Positions 10,004 to 22,989 are shown, counted from the first letter of the stretch. The stretch: 64,000 bases of DNA from Dryomyza anilis (GCA_951804985.1 OX638132.1:4569529-4633528), one strand, 5' to 3'. Made by a program: numbers and translations. Notes: a model not told the origin generated them from the sequence alone.

Positions 10004-13000
10004 TTAATAATTCTCACTGGCATAATACTTGAGCATATTTTTTGTATGCTTAAACTGCATGCCGTCCGTGGCGGCCAGCACCTCTTCGATGAAACTTTGC
10101 GAGTTGTGTATTGTGGTGCCGCCCAGTATCACTTTGTAACCCAAGTTATTCATTTGATGCACGGCCAGCGCCTCCTCGTAGGTGGCGCCACCAATAATGA
10201 AGACAATCACTTCGTGTGGTGGTCGCCGAAATGGCACCAGTTCGGAATTGATGGCCGGATATATGGGATCCAGCTCGCGTCCCTTGAAGACATCCTCGAG
10301 CGTCTCCTTTAGCAATGGTGAGTGTTGCGTAAAGACGTTTTCGACGCCTTTCAGACCCTGCGCAAAAAATGAGTTATTTTAATTATAACGTAAATGAAAG
10401 AAATAAAAGAAATTTCTGATATATGATTTAATTCGTCATTTTAGAAGTAAAACAAACCAAATGCAAACAAAACTAATCAATATTAAAATGAATCTATTGC
10501 AAAAATATTACAATCTTTGATAAAATTACTGAGGGCCCCAAAGAAAATGTCAATATTACATTTTTTTCTAATAGCTATGATCGATAAATGAAGGTAATCT
10601 TTTTGTTCTCGGATTTAAATTGTAGAAGTTATCATTAAATAAACGTTTGCATTAACTTTTCTAAAGTAAATTTTAAAAACACCCTGTATTTTATTTGGTG
10701 ATCCAGATACATCACAACTCTAGAACCGTTTTTACATGAAATGGACCAAGGAATCAGTCCCTAAAATAAAGGGTTTTTCAAAAGGGACGCTACAAAAGTA
10801 GAGCGACAGGAAACGACGCCATATTTCTTGCCGCTCTTTTGACATTTCTCTTCAGTAAGGTTTGCCATTTCATGATGGAAAGATATACGAGCCAACAACG
10901 AGTCGAAATTATTAAAATTTACTACCGAAATTCGGTAGTAAAAATTCGAAAAATCATCTTCAGCGATGAGGCTTATTTCTGGCTGAATGGCTTCGTCAAT
11001 AAACAGAATATGCATTATTGGTCAGACAGCAATTGTTTCCTGTGGGGCTACGTCAAGTCTATGCCAACAAGCCAGCGACGATTGATGAACTTCGTACGAA
11101 TATCGAACGTGAAATTGCAGCAGTATCGGCCGATTTAGGCTTGAAAACCGTCGAAAATTGGGTTCAGCGTCTGGACTTCTGCAAGCGTGCCCGTGGTGGC
11201 CATGCAAAAGAAATCGAGTTCCATACATAATGGCATCGAACGTACTTTTACAGGAATAAAGAATTTCATTGATATCCAAAACCGCTCTTGTTTTATTTTG
11301 TAGCGGCTCTTATTGAAAAACCTTTTATATGCATACTATGCAAAAAATTATTGAACATGTAATAGATCTATTTAGACGATTTATTACATTGTGCGGCACT
11401 AAAATTTGAACCCTTTTTTTATTTACAGATTCTCTATGGTCAGTGGATCAAAAATGTAGTATAAACTTATGTAGGACATAGCAAACTACATTTTTTTTAC
11501 GTAAAGTAAAATTTTGTATTATAGCGCAAGGTTCTAATGACGAAGAGATATTTTCATTCTTGTCATTGGTTGGAATATTAAAAAAAATACAAGAGCAAAA
11601 CCATGAAAAAAATGGACTATATCTCAAAAACTAGACCCAATAAAAAAATATCGATGCCATTTTCAGAATCAGCGGCACAATTTTAACTAAAAATTGATGC
11701 ACCAAAATTATTGTAATTGTAATTTCAACGACTTTAGTCAAAATTGAAGTTAGAATTATTATTTGTTATTAGTATTTATATTTCAGAAATAGTACGTTTT
11801 TTTTACATATTAACCAACGCTCAAGAGATGCCCTTATTCGTGCAATGCACAGTGTTGATCGTAAGAAAGGATTATAGGTTAAAGGAAGGAGGAAAGATGG
11901 AGTAGTGTCGGTGGATGTTTGCTTTAAATTTTCCAATATTAAAAATGTCGGGAAAAACAGACAAACGTATCGTGCGACTGAAGAATGAGTTATCTCTGTA
12001 ATGCGTGGTTCTGTTGAGAACCGAGTGGACTACGAAGGGGTGGGCTTGGTTCGATGCCCGAGTAGAACGAGAGAATACACGACCTGGTGGAATCGGGCCA
12101 TGTATTTCCCTCGAACACTTACCATTGTAATACCTATAAAACAGGCTCAAGGTCCTTCGGTGCTCAAGGGAACCAATAGAGGATGAAATATTTTCATCCC
12201 CTATTAAATTTATTGCACGTTGTTGTATTCGATCCAGGAACTCCAAGGAAGATTTTGAAGCCCTTGCCCATATGTGCGAATTGTATTCCATCTTAGGACG
12301 AATATAGGTGGTGGAGTGAAGTATGTCTTACACCGTTTCAAAAAACCGAGGCACTTGGCCGCTTCTTTCGACACATCAAATATGTGATCATTCCAACGGA
12401 GGTCACATTGAATTGATATACCCAGAACGTCAAGAGCAGCTGACTGCGCAATATCCACAGAGTCCATATTGAGGGGAGGGAGGCGTGAATTCATTATTTT
12501 GTGAGATGGTGGTCAAAATGGTCGTCAACCTTAGGAACTTCCCTATATTTGCTCCTTAGACATCAAAAAAGTACAATGAACCATTTCGTTACAAAATGAC
12601 GAACTATATTGGTTATCCTTTGAGCCCTTTAGAACACCATAGCGCCTAACCCAGACGTGTAGGGGTATAAGTTTATACTCCACTTTTTATTGGTAGACCA
12701 CAAAGAAGCACAATATAAAAAAAAATCGGAGTTTAATTAAAAAAAATGTAATTTTGCCGCACCGTGTAATCAATAAAAAATAACTGCATACTTACACCAA
12801 AATTAATAAAATAAATAAAATACCAAACGCACCTTTATCAAGTTCCTTGTCAGCTTCACCGCATCCGTGATGCGCACCAGATTGAACAACTCGCCCTGCC
12901 GCACATGCGTACCCGCGTATTCGATGAGACTGGGCACAATGCCTGTGCGACCCTCACGCGTTTTAATGATTTGCAACAAGCTGTTTGTGTCGCAATTTGC

Positions 13001-14365
13001 ATGCCGCTCATAACGCAATGCATACAGCGCCACCAACTTGATAGCGTCCTCAACAGCTATACGCTCATCCGCAACAATCTTTTTAATGCGCTGCAGTTGT
13101 GCGGAGTGCTCAGCCTTACAAGCGACCTCCTGCTCCAGCTCGGACAACTCGAAGAGATTTCGTTTGGCACAGAGCGCAGACAGTTCACCCATGATGCACA
13201 AATGCTTTTGCACGGTGCCGCCCATTTTCTTAAACTGCGGATACGTCTCAATGAAGTTCTTCATGTCGGCAATGCTTTCGACCTTAAACAATGCAATTGT
13301 GTTAAGTAATAAATAAAAATAACAAATTCGCTAAAACCTTCTTTTGATCCTTTGCCTTGCGCTGAAATTCCTCCATTAGATTCTTTATGGTTGAGCCAAT
13401 TTCGCCATAGTTCGCGTACATATTCTTGGCATAGAACTCATCCTGGTCGCCAGACAGCACGAGCTCCTTAAAGTCTTTCGGTATGCCGGGTGTCTTCGAT
13501 AGATCAACGCGATTGTTGCGTATGCTCAGCAGCTCGTGCACCATCGCCTGATAAGTCCACTGATGCAGCAGCGGCGTCACCGGATCATCGCGTCGATCGA
13601 GCAGCAACAGCAGCGGCGGTGCAGCGCCATTCTCATGCGTGCGAAAATCGAAGAGTGACGATTCCTTGCTCGTCTGTTCGTAAAGCTGTTTGGCCAGCGC
13701 ATGCGCAACTGGACTGCCGGCGCGATAACGTATCACGGGATTGAGTTTCAGCGATAACAACACTGAGCTGATGCCCTGCACAGTGCGTGTTAGTGCGTCA
13801 GGCAACCAATTCAGTCGGTACATGCAGTGCGCAATGTTCAGTGAGAACAAATTCGGATTGACGCAAATAAAGTCCGCATAGAGCTCCTTAACCTCGCGCA
13901 CTGATTCGCTCTCGTCACACTCCGCCAGGTACTTGATGTCGGTGCGTGGTATAATGTTGCTAAAATCTATACAGGAGAGTTTAATAAGTTTGGAATCTAC
14001 TTTCAATATAAATTACTTACAAATGAAGTAGGAACCATACTTGGGAGCACGTAACTCCTCCGCCAGCAGCTGTACATTCTGTTTGCTGGGCCGCAGGAAG
14101 ACGATGCACTTGAGGTGCTTCATGCGCTCATTGGAGCGACCCGAATCGATGCGTTCGAAGAGATATACCTCACGCTGCAGCATGTCCGACTGGCTAAAGG
14201 CCATAGATATGATGCTGGTCTAAAGATAAACATATGGTGTTGGCAAAAAGTGAAAAAAATCGACCCACTCACCGTCTCTTTGTCCAGTAAAATAGTCTTC
14301 ATGCCCGGCCCCGATTCGTTGCACATTTTTTCAATGTACAATTTAATGGCCGATATTAGGTGCAT
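10004..14365 (-). CDS. Vps45: Vacuolar protein sorting-associated protein 45 (Sec1/Munc18 family)
   Basis: Sec1/Munc18 protein that binds the t-SNARE syntaxin 16/Tlg2 and promotes SNARE pairing in traffic between endosomes and the trans-Golgi. Five exons on the minus strand: 14365-14273, 14219-14021, 13966-13338, 13282-12833 and 10357-10004, with GT-AG junctions that keep frame and give exactly 574 residues; the human protein is about 570. Family landmarks seen: N-terminal [63 protein letters not shown], and C-terminal [12 protein letters not shown] and [12 protein letters not shown] at 14365 is chosen because [14 protein letters not shown] aligns with the known family start. Introns 1-3 are 53-56 nt; intron 4 is 2.5 kb, swollen by transposon insertions. 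The gene is divergent from Dtd, with ATGs 587 bp apart. Every exon reads intact. Confidence 0.97.
10530..10740. repeat. Dispersed repeat, copy 1 (Vps45 intron)
   Basis: Shares its order of words with 57555-57775 in the same orientation: CTATGATCGAT, AATAAACGTTTGCAT against AAAATATACGTTTGCATC, CACCCTGTA, and ACTCTAGAACCG against ACTCTAGAACGG. No reading frame; type unknown. Confidence 0.55.
10769..11325 (+). mobile_element. Internally deleted Tc1/mariner-type transposon
   Basis: 557-bp element with TA on each side (10767-10768, 11326-11327) and inverted ends of about 27 bp (AAGGGTTTTTC against AAAGGTTTTTC, then GCTACAAAA). Three pieces of transposase are readable on the plus strand: an N-terminus ([20 protein letters not shown]), a catalytic segment [11 protein letters not shown] holding one acidic residue, and a C-terminal part ([20 protein letters not shown]). 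The segments between are deleted and the frame is shifted, so no enzyme is made. It is inserted in Vps45 intron 4 in the opposite orientation to the gene. Confidence 0.88.
11872..12500 (-). pseudogene. LINE reverse-transcriptase C-terminal remnant
   Basis: Two overlapping frames on the minus strand (12494-12210 and 12291-11872) together read as the end of a Jockey/CR1-like ORF2: [30 protein letters not shown], then [28 protein letters not shown] and a terminal [14 protein letters not shown] motif. A frameshift near 12280 separates them. The fragment is 5'-truncated, as is usual for LINEs, and lies in Vps45 intron 4 in the same strand as the gene. Assignment to LINE is firm; the clade is tentative. 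Confidence 0.8.
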
Positions 14366-14952
14366 TTTGGCGTTGAAACACTTTTTCGCTGCAGTATTAA
14401 CACAAAAATTATAATTACAAATGCAGTTTTATGAAAAACAAAATACAAAATCTCTATTTGCAAAAATCACAGCTGTTTGCGCAACTGTCAAAATTTATGT
14501 ATTTGTATTCAGCTCGATGTTACAAAAACTATTCAGTATCAGCAGAGACCAGAACCGGAACTTTGCCCGGTTGTGGGATCTGATGTAAGCAGAAGTTCGA
14601 ACGTTACCGGTTTTGGTATCCGCTACTACTGAAAAGTTTTCGTAACAATTAGTAACGGAACTTTTCTCGGTGGTGGGCTCTGCTGTAAGTAGAAATTCGA
14701 ACTTTACCCGGTTTTGGTCTCTGCTGCTACTGAAAGGTTTTTGTAACATCAAGCTAAATACAAATACATAATTTTTGACAGTTGCGCAAACAGCTGCAAG
14801 AAACAGCTGTTTCACCACTAAATGAAATATTTGTAAACGAAAAACAATGAATTAAAACTTAATTTTTATTAATAATACTATAGAATAATAGCAAAATAAT
14901 AGCATTAATAGCAAAATAATAGCATTATTAGCCAAAAAATAATAAATTTGAA
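14366..14952. promoter_or_regulatory. Divergent Vps45/Dtd promoter interval
   Basis: Only 587 bp separate the two start codons, so both promoters and 5' leaders lie here. 56 percent of the interval is occupied by an inverted-repeat element. Its arms and right flank carry several CAGCTG E-box words (14470, 14791, 14803). No TATA box is obvious. 14866-14950 is a short A/T-rich stretch with reiterated AATAGCA words. Confidence 0.6.
14470..14796. mobile_element. Inverted-repeat element (MITE-like) in the divergent promoter
   Basis: Outer arms 14470-14529 and 14737-14796 match at 57 of 60 positions by my count (CAGCTGTTTGCGCAACTGTC and complement) and continue as weaker pairing to about 14558/14708. 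The centre holds two direct copies of a unit of about 100 bp (CGGAACTTT...GGTCT/GTATC...GCTACTGAAA...GTAAC). No coding capacity. I could not identify a clean target duplication. It may be a transposon whose ends now act as promoter sequence for one or both neighbours. Confidence 0.75.
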
Positions 14953-15939
14953 ATGAAAGCCATAGTACAGCGCGTGACAACAGCTAGTGTAACAGGTAAG
15001 GCGTACCTTAGCCCCTCCCCATCGAAATGAAAATAAAGATAAATAAAATGAGTCGATTAATTATTTTCTGCCATCTGAGTTATTTTATGTCCGAATTGAT
15101 CCTGATTTCGCAGGGTAACGATCCAATATCAAATCCATGCGAAACCATCTACAGGCCGCGTACTTAAAAGGGTGCAGTTGGCGCAATTTCCAATCGATTG
15201 AGTTCCATAATCGTAGGGTGATGTGGTGGGTGGGGGTTGTATATATATTTCACTTTTTGATTGTGGTGTGACCGATAAATAGCACCACTACATCCTTTAA
15301 TTCTATTTAATGTCACATTCTTTCTCAGTGGGTGATGAACTGGTCAGCAGCATTGGGCGTGGTCTTTGTGTGCTGGTGGGCATCACAAAATCGGACACCG
15401 AAAAAGATGTAAATTATATGTAAGTCAATTTTGTGGTAATATGTAATTATTTTGCATTACTTGTTTTAATTAAATATTATTTTCAGCGCACGAAAACTTC
15501 TCGATTTGAGGCTGTTCGAGGATGCATCGGGAAAACGCTGGCAGAAAAATGTGAGTGAGCAGCAGTTGGAAATACTATGCATCTCACAGTTTACTCTTTA
15601 CCATCGTCTAAAGGGCAACAAGCCAGATTTTCATTTAGCTATGCAGGGCGATGCCGCACAACAGCTCTATACAAGTTTGCTCAGCAAATTGTCCAGCACA
15701 TATGAAGCTTCGAAAATCAAAGGTTCTCTCCAATACAAGTTTAATTAATATGTATTTTTTTATATACTATATATTTCTCTATATTTAAAGATGGAAAATT
15801 TGGCGCCTACATGCAGGTGCACATACAGAATGACGGCCCCGTCACCATCGAATTGGAGTCGCCGATAGCCAACGAGCAAGCGGCGGCAGTGCTACAAAAT
15901 GCAAAGTCTACAAATGAAATTAGTGAAATTCAAACATAG
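14953..15939 (+). CDS. Dtd: D-aminoacyl-tRNA deacylase (DTD1)
   Basis: Chiral-proofreading hydrolase that removes D-amino acids, and glycine from tRNA-Ala, from mischarged tRNAs; a small cytosolic homodimer. Four exons (14953-14995, 15329-15419, 15487-15722, 15791-15939) join in frame to 172 residues. The start MKAIVQRVTTASV is the standard family N-terminus. The two active-site motifs are present: SQFTLYH (family SQFTL) in exon 3 and NDGPVTIEL in exon 4 (family Gly-cis-Pro motif NxGPVT). DVNYIARKLLDLRLFED, GKFGAYMQVHIQNDG and the TG/VGDELVSSIG join also fit. Introns are 333, 67 and 68 nt. It lies head to head with Vps45 and converges on gish. A variant poly(A) signal ATTAAA stands 12 nt after the TAG stop. 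Confidence 0.96.
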
Positions 15940-15950
15940 TATAATTGTTT

Positions 15951-15956
15951 ATTAAA
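15951..15956 (+). terminator. Variant poly(A) signal of Dtd
   Basis: ATTAAA 12 nt after the Dtd stop, which would give a very short 3' UTR. Confidence 0.4.
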
Positions 15957-16689
15957 TAAGAAAACAGCGAAAATGTATTCATTTTTTTGTTTTATTTAAT
16001 GTTTCTTCATTATTCCATACTAGTTATTCTTTGCTTAAATTGTTTTTTTTTGTTGGTTTTTTTTTATACAATATTTTAACTGAAATTGAGCAGGTATTTC
16101 AGTGGTTGACTGCTTCATTCAAACAAACAAACAAACGCACAAAACACAACGTACATATGCTATTAATCGCCTCGACTTAGCGTAAATGAGAAATTCAAAC
16201 ATTTACAAAAGTTCACTTAGGAAAAAAAACGTTACAAAATCACTGAAGCACACTTATTTTTTGTTTTGTATATATCTAATAATAAGAGGAAAGGTTTTTT
16301 TCTAAATGCATTAATTGCATTTGCATTGATTTCCACCGATTTTTACAAAATTTCAACTATAAAAAGCGCTCACCTCATTACGCTGTGCGACAACAAAACA
16401 TTAATTATATGAAAAATATTTTTAACAACTTAATTTGGTTTATAATATAACAGAATTTAAATGTAAAACTCAATATTTAATTAGGCACAAATTTCATACA
16501 TGTTGATTATGGAATCCGGCGGATTTGTTTCGGCGGGAGTCTATACTATCCGCACTCGACTCACTTTTTCGGAGAACATTTATTATTAAATCCGTGCGAG
16601 TTGAGATCCGCATAAAGTACTCCGAATTTTAGTTGACTTATGTGAAGTGTCAAATAATAAATAAATTCAAAATATATAATGGATTTCGG

Positions 16690-17450
16690 GTCATAGATTT
16701 CTAGAGAACATTTCCCATCGGTTTTAGCAAGCGTCCATGCCTCAAGGCCATAGAGCATAACTGACACGAGAGCAGCCACCCTTCCTCAATTGCCTACTGA
16801 GCCCAATTTTAGCACCTGCTGTTGAAGAATGATATTTTATTTCTGTTGATGCTGGTTCCTCGGCAGACGAAGTCCTTTATGGCTTCGAAATTGTGGGTGT
16901 CAATGGGTATCGGGGGCAGCTCTCATAGGCTTCGTAGAAGCGTTCATAGAAGACCTCTTTGATTTTGTTGTCCTTCTAGTTCGTCGGAGCATGCAAACAA
17001 ATTAGTCTAATGAAGAATGATTGATACGGATTGTTGCAATGTTTACGGTGACAAGACGGAGCAGTGTATTTCCGACTACAAATGCCCAACCAAATTCGTA
17101 CCTCTCCGTATGACAACTGTAATATATTTCACAGGAGCGGGGCAGGTTTTAAACATCGCATTTCCTAGATTACGGTGATGTCAGTCTTTTCTTTTTCATG
17201 GACATCAAACATCCCTATAAATGGTTCGGATGTTTCAGGTGTATATCCGTAAATCATGGTCTATTATACTTTTGCATGGGTTGTCATCGTGTTTTCGGGT
17301 TGGTGTCTGTCTTAGCAAAACCCCCTTTTTGGAGTTCCAAAATCCCTGTTTCGTTGATACCTCCTGGTTAATACCCGATCTTCAGGTGTTTGCTCAGTTA
17401 AATGTGTTCACCTACGCGAAGGCGGAACTAGGAGTTATGTAGGAAATGCT
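16690..17450 (-). pseudogene. Degenerate RTE-like LINE fragment
   Basis: On the minus strand the broken frames show pieces typical of RTE/BovB-type ORFs: IRLICLHAPTN followed by KEVFYERFYEAYES (endonuclease domain, near 16930-17010), THNFEAIKDFVCRGTSINRN (near 16845-16905) and MLYGLEAWTLAKTDGK (near 16710-16760). Endonuclease and post-RT motifs are close together, so the reverse-transcriptase body is deleted, and several stops interrupt the frames. The clade is inferred from wording only. Confidence 0.65.
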
Positions 17451-19404
17451 ATGATTAACCTATGAACACTACATCTTTATAAATCCACAATAAATACAAA
17501 TTTCATACATGTCATTTCGAATTCCCCTCAATTTCAATGCGGATTCAAAGTGATAAAATTTATATGAGCATCGGATTTAATAAAATATTTTATTCCGAAT
17601 CCGTTAACTTTGCTACCGGCGTTTTGAATAATTAAAATATGAGAAAATTTTGAAATATTCCCGCCGCAACAAATTCGCCGGATTCCATAATCAGCATGAT
17701 AAACAAAGCAATAATTCGTTATTGAGAATATCTCTATAGAATATAAACTAATTAAATTTATTTTTTTCAAAAACGATTTTATGCATGTTCTAAAAAAAAA
17801 ATATTGGCAGATAAATCTCTGCAAAAGAGTTACCCTTTATAAAATGTTTTTTCAGTTATGGTTAAAAATAATAAAACAATGTTGGCTCATTGTTACTAAA
17901 AAAAAACAATTTCAAAATTACTAAACTTGGAACTAAATTCTCAACTAAAAAAAATTACATTTTTGATTATTTTTTAAAATGCTCTACACAAACATAAAAC
18001 TATTTGAATATTTCTATGTTGTTGCACAGCGCAATTAATTAAATTATCCTATTCTGCTTGCTACAAACGTAAATTTACACAGGTGTACAAAATAAAAATA
18101 AAAGATTTAGAAATACAAAAATTAGCAGTTGCAGTGTTCGTGTGATCGACGTCGTGGGGGTTGTTGTGTTCATGTTCTTCTATTACTTATAGTTAATTTT
18201 GTTCGTACATAATTAAATTTAAAGTACATTAGACATATGCAATGTTTATATATACTCGATAGTTTCAAAATTATGTGGTTGTTGTTTCTTTTTAATTTAT
18301 GTTTTAATTTATAATTAATGTATGTTGTATGTATATATTTTAAATAGTTTTATTTTTCTTTTTTAATTAATTGTACATATGCATTCATTATATCTATAGT
18401 TTTATTTTACAAACTGTATTTTAGCTTTACATTTAATGAATTTGATGCTGTGATTAACAGAATTTAACGTTTTATGTTATATTTCAATTGCTTTATATTT
18501 TGTGTAAATGCTTTTGGATAAATATTTCATACACGTCTTGTTGCCAAAATGGGATGTTGCTTTATACATTATTTAAAATAAAAAATTTGCAACTACATAC
18601 ATTTTATACTATTTCATAGAACGAATTGAGACCACTTTCACAAAAACAGCTAAGCCGCAACATAAAATGTGATTGAATAAAATAGTACATATTATTGAAA
18701 TGAAATGGAAATTTGACGAAAAACAAAAATTAATTCCATTCAATCAGAAAATATATAATTTGTTTTCTTCAACACAACACTCGATTCAGAAAATGTTCCG
18801 CGATTCTCACATGAAACATAAATTAGTCATTCGGGAGTTCAGACAAAATTGTAGCACGATAAAGTCGATTTAGCAACTAATCCTTATTTTCGAATGGAAC
18901 AAAGCTGAAGCTCTCACAAGAACTCTAGAATTCATCGAAGCTTGCACAATTTCATTCCCAGAGTTGAGGTCGGAACAGCACACATCAGTGTGAATCAGCG
19001 CGGCATCCTGATGGATCAGTTTTCTTTCGCGACAAAAGTACTCGAATATGCTTCTCTTTCGAGCGTGTGTTAGCTTTCTTTTAACTCTTAAAATTTTATC
19101 TTCAAGGATCTGTCTCATCAAAATCTTCAATATCTCCTAGTTGAAGTGAATTATTTAAAATGTTAATGCCCGATTTACAATTGTATCTTCTGTGATATTG
19201 TATCGACTAGAGTTGCACAATATGCATACAAAAATAGCAATTTTTTGAAAAGCAATTTCTTTCCTCTGAAGTAAATACAAATATTCGAAGCATCGCTCTG
19301 TAATATTTTCAAACTATTGCTACCGCTCGACATCAAAGCAGTGAGAATTTGTGCCCTGCTTCCTTCGATTTCAAACCCTGAAATACACATTAAGCTGCAT
19401 ATCA

Positions 19405-20955
19405 CTACTGTAGTACTTCCAACATACCTTCTAGAGAATAAGCGTCAATCAATATTTTTAATATATTTCAAATACACAAGCGAAACGTTGCCAGCACAAC
19501 TTTTATGGAATGCAAACAGTAATGAGTCAAACTAATTTCAAAAATCTGCTCAGAGCTGTTCTTTGTGAAACGAATAGGGCAATCTTGCAAAAATGTTCAT
19601 TCCATATACAACAAAAAAAAAAAAGGAAATCATTTAGCACTGAATCCCGGTGCTTCTTAGGTCTGATTTTTACTACTGGGTATGTTTCAGTTTTTGTACA
19701 ATTGCATTTTAGACAAGGTATGATCAGTATCGTCACTTAACAATTGGTTTGGCCCCCATACATCAGGAAATCGGATACACTAGTAATACGCTAAAAAATT
19801 GCTAAATTCGAAATGGCTCGATACAAAATTTTTGGCAGGAAAATGGAAAGAAACTAGCAGGCAAACAAGCCTTTTTTTAGTACAAAAATCACATTTTTCC
19901 GGTAGCTTTTAGCTGGGAATTGAGACAAAACGTGCTATGCTGTAGTTTGAAAGCAAAACTGGCAGGATTATAGCAGGCAAAGGTGGGGTATGGTAGGCAG
20001 TACGTGTGGAGCAAAATGGTAGGGACAGGCTTGGTAGGTAGGCAATTGGGTGAAATCAAAAAGGGCAAGCAAAGGTGGGGAATGAAATGCAATGGGCAGG
20101 GAGTATAAATACTTATTATATTGGTGACCAGCAATACCGACCACAGCTAAACTTCTTGTTGCGCAGAAACAACGACGAATTTTGTTTCTTGTAAACGATC
20201 ACGAATTTCGATGTTGAGTTGCTGGATTTGCACATATTTGTTCTTGCACTTACAAATATTTTAAGCACAACAAGAAGTTTTGTTTATGGACGCAAAGCTG
20301 GACACCACTGATGCAGATTTTCATATCAGCAAAAACTTCGGCGATTTGATATTTTATTAAAACTGACGGCACACATTCAAACTGGCACAAACGCGCGCCG
20401 TGGCACATTGCTTGGCACAGCGTAGCAAATATAAGCCAAAAATTTTCAATATTGAAAAATTTTGTAGTAAAATTTTATATTTGAAAAACAAAATTGTCAA
20501 AAATTTTCCAAAAGCTGCCATCAAGGCTAAAAAAACGCTACCTTTCCCTTTCATTATCCTGATATAAAACTACGTTTAATATTTGAAAACAGAAATTCAT
20601 ATACGAACATTTTGCCTGATACAAGCGGGCTACCTGCTACTTTCCTGCTATAAAAAACTTCAAAACAGAAATTTATAAAAAATGTTTTTGCCTACTACCT
20701 TTCCCCACCATTAGGCTGTTATAAAGATGCTATTAAAATTTAAAAAAACAAAACTTACAAAATAACGCCTTTGCCTGCTAGGTGTTGGCTTGAATATATT
20801 AGTTTCCTGCGTAAACGCTGGTATAGGAAGCCTGCCTTTTTTCAAAAATTTAAAATGCCTGCTATGCGATGTGTATTTCCAATCATATTCCTGAGAGTTT
20901 TCATCAAAACTGCTACTATAATACCAGTTTCCTTGCATATTTTTTGTCTCGGGGG
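19405..20955. repeat. Foldback repeat, copy 1
   Basis: Left flank 19405-19640 matches 26085-26312 in the same orientation (CTTCTAGAGAATAAGCG, CAGTAATGAGTCAAACTA, AACGAATAGGG). The core 19785-20955 matches 26350-27430 in opposite orientation (GGCAGGAAAATGG, GGCAAAGGTGGG, AAAATGCCTGCTATG, ATATTCCTGAGAGTTTTCAT). The core is full of GCAGG/CCTGC words and has a central inverted pair AACTTCTTGTTG (20152) and its complement (about 20267). No transposase frame seen. Confidence 0.75.
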
Positions 20956-22989
20956 CTTAATAATACAAATTAATATAAATCATATTGTTTTCGTTTTACT
21001 CTAAACCACAGAGTATGTAGTATACATTATAGTTCTTTTCCGTGTTTGCTGGCGTCGCAACAAATTGCAACAAAATTTGCAAGAAATATCGAAATCCAAC
21101 GTTTAATAAATTTGTTTTTTTTTGCGCTTCAATGTGAAAACGTCTGAATTTGTCTTTTGAAAATGTCTCTGTTGCCAAAATATTCGATTTAATTTCCACA
21201 TAACCAATGTTTGAATTTATTTGACAAAAGTGGAGAGAAACCCCACCTGGTGTATGGAGCAAACCAGTTCTCAGGCTGTATTATTACTTTACTGTATAAA
21301 TTACTTTACACCAAACGGTCTGACGTAGATGATTGCAATCAGTTATACTTCATTTCGTGGCTATAAAGCATATATGCTTCATTTCTTGGGTATAATAGAG
21401 ATGTGGTTGTTTTCGTGGGGAAACTGAACTTGTGCTTTTTTCGTAGTTTCGAGAAAGGTGCTGTTTTTCGTAAGCAAATTGAAACGTGTGGGTTTTGGTA
21501 AGAGGCGTCGATATAAGCTATGCAAAAATATTCCAGATTTAAGTAGTTGTTGCTTCTAAAAGTATCTTTTGTCGCTGTAATTGCAAAACAAACCAAATTC
21601 AGAATGCCAATCCATGGATACGAACATTATACTTAATGTTCACAGCGTTTTTAGTAATCCAATTATTGACATTTTCAAAATGTAACACGGCGACTTAAAG
21701 AAAAAGAAAAAAACCATACCTCTAAAAGGGTAATGTAGATAATCTGTCCGCGTGGCGTGGCCCTTAGTACATGTTCCAAAATAATTAGAAAAAAATACAA
21801 TTTGTAGTTCGTAATTCTGATATGCTTCAAGGCAAGTACTATGTCAACAAATACGTCTGAAACAAGCACAAATAAAAAATAAAAAACAAATACAAAAAAT
21901 GAACATAATGTAAAAGAAAAGAACGACATATGTAAGTTGCGTGCTGAATGTGTACGTATGATGGTGAGCAAGCCTATTGCTTGTTAAAAATACTAACTAT
22001 GTTGAAACTGTGAAATTAATTTACATGTTTTTTTATTATTATTAAATTTGTAATTATTTTAAGTATGAGTTGCTCAATTTAATGATGTCATTATATTATC
22101 ATTATTTAGTACTTTTTGTTGTTGTTTGTTTTAAATTATTATTAAATAAAATACATTTAATGCTAAATCGTTAAATTAAAACCAATATTCAAATTCAATT
22201 CGCTTCACGCTTGCACACAATTTATGTATATAGTTTGGATAGCAGTAGGTAGTAGTTGTGATAGTGGTAGATAGGTAGAAGGTCGTAGAGGAGCGTAGTA
22301 GAAAAATGGTAGTAAACAAAATAGTCGTGTATAGTTTTAAATAATGATTTATAAAATATCTCGCATGTTTTTTAAAACATTTGTGTTTAAATTAGATTTT
22401 ATTCTTTTTTTATGTTTTTTTTTGTTGGTTTTTGTTTTTATCACACTTATTCTCACACTCACTAAAGTTTTTGTTGTTTTTTAGTACGCGTAATTAATAA
22501 TTTTTTTTAAATATTTTATAATTTTTTATATATTGTTTTTTTCTTCTTCTTTTTTTTATATATATATATAAGAACTAGTTAAAGTGTTTTTGTTTTTAAT
22601 TTTGTTTGCAGTTTATGTTGTTGTGGTTTTTGCTGTTTTCACTGCTGATTTGATTGTTAACATTTTTGAACAACACGCACGCATGCAGCAAAAATTGTTT
22701 TCTATTGTGTTTCATTATTATATATATATATATTTAGCTTAGCTTAACACAAACTGCTTCTCATGAATTAATGTTCTTAAAGATGTTCTTGATGTTGACG
22801 TTGTTGCTAACAGTTAATATTACTTTATGTTGTTGTTGTGGTTTTTGTTGTGGTTTAAGTGTGTGTGTTTCCTTAGGCATAAAATATTTATAATAATTAT
22901 AATAATTTATAATATTAACGCAAATAATAGTACATAATAGTATAATAATAATAATTAATTAATTAATAATAATATAATTTAAATTTAAA

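Larger units (their letters stand above)
15957..22989. other. Convergent region between Dtd and gish; gish 3' UTR plus repeats
   Basis: Seven kilobases with no host coding exon recognised. The gish transcript must end somewhere here. The A/T- and T-run-rich sequence from 22989 down to about 22000 looks like 3' UTR, but many AATAAA complements occur and I cannot choose the cleavage site. It also contains a LINE remnant (16690-17450), a foldback repeat (19405-20955), and short TA microsatellites near 22556 and 22718. Confidence 0.5.

Noticed and set aside
11018..11230. 70-codon open stretch with [18 protein letters not shown]
   Set aside because: It is the C-terminal piece of the deleted mariner transposase, not a host gene.
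15722..15748. Continuation of Dtd exon 3 into an open extension (GSLQYKFN) before a stop
   Set aside because: The GT donor at 15723-15724 joins exactly to DGKFGAYMQ in exon 4, which carries the required NxGPVT motif; the extension is unspliced intron.
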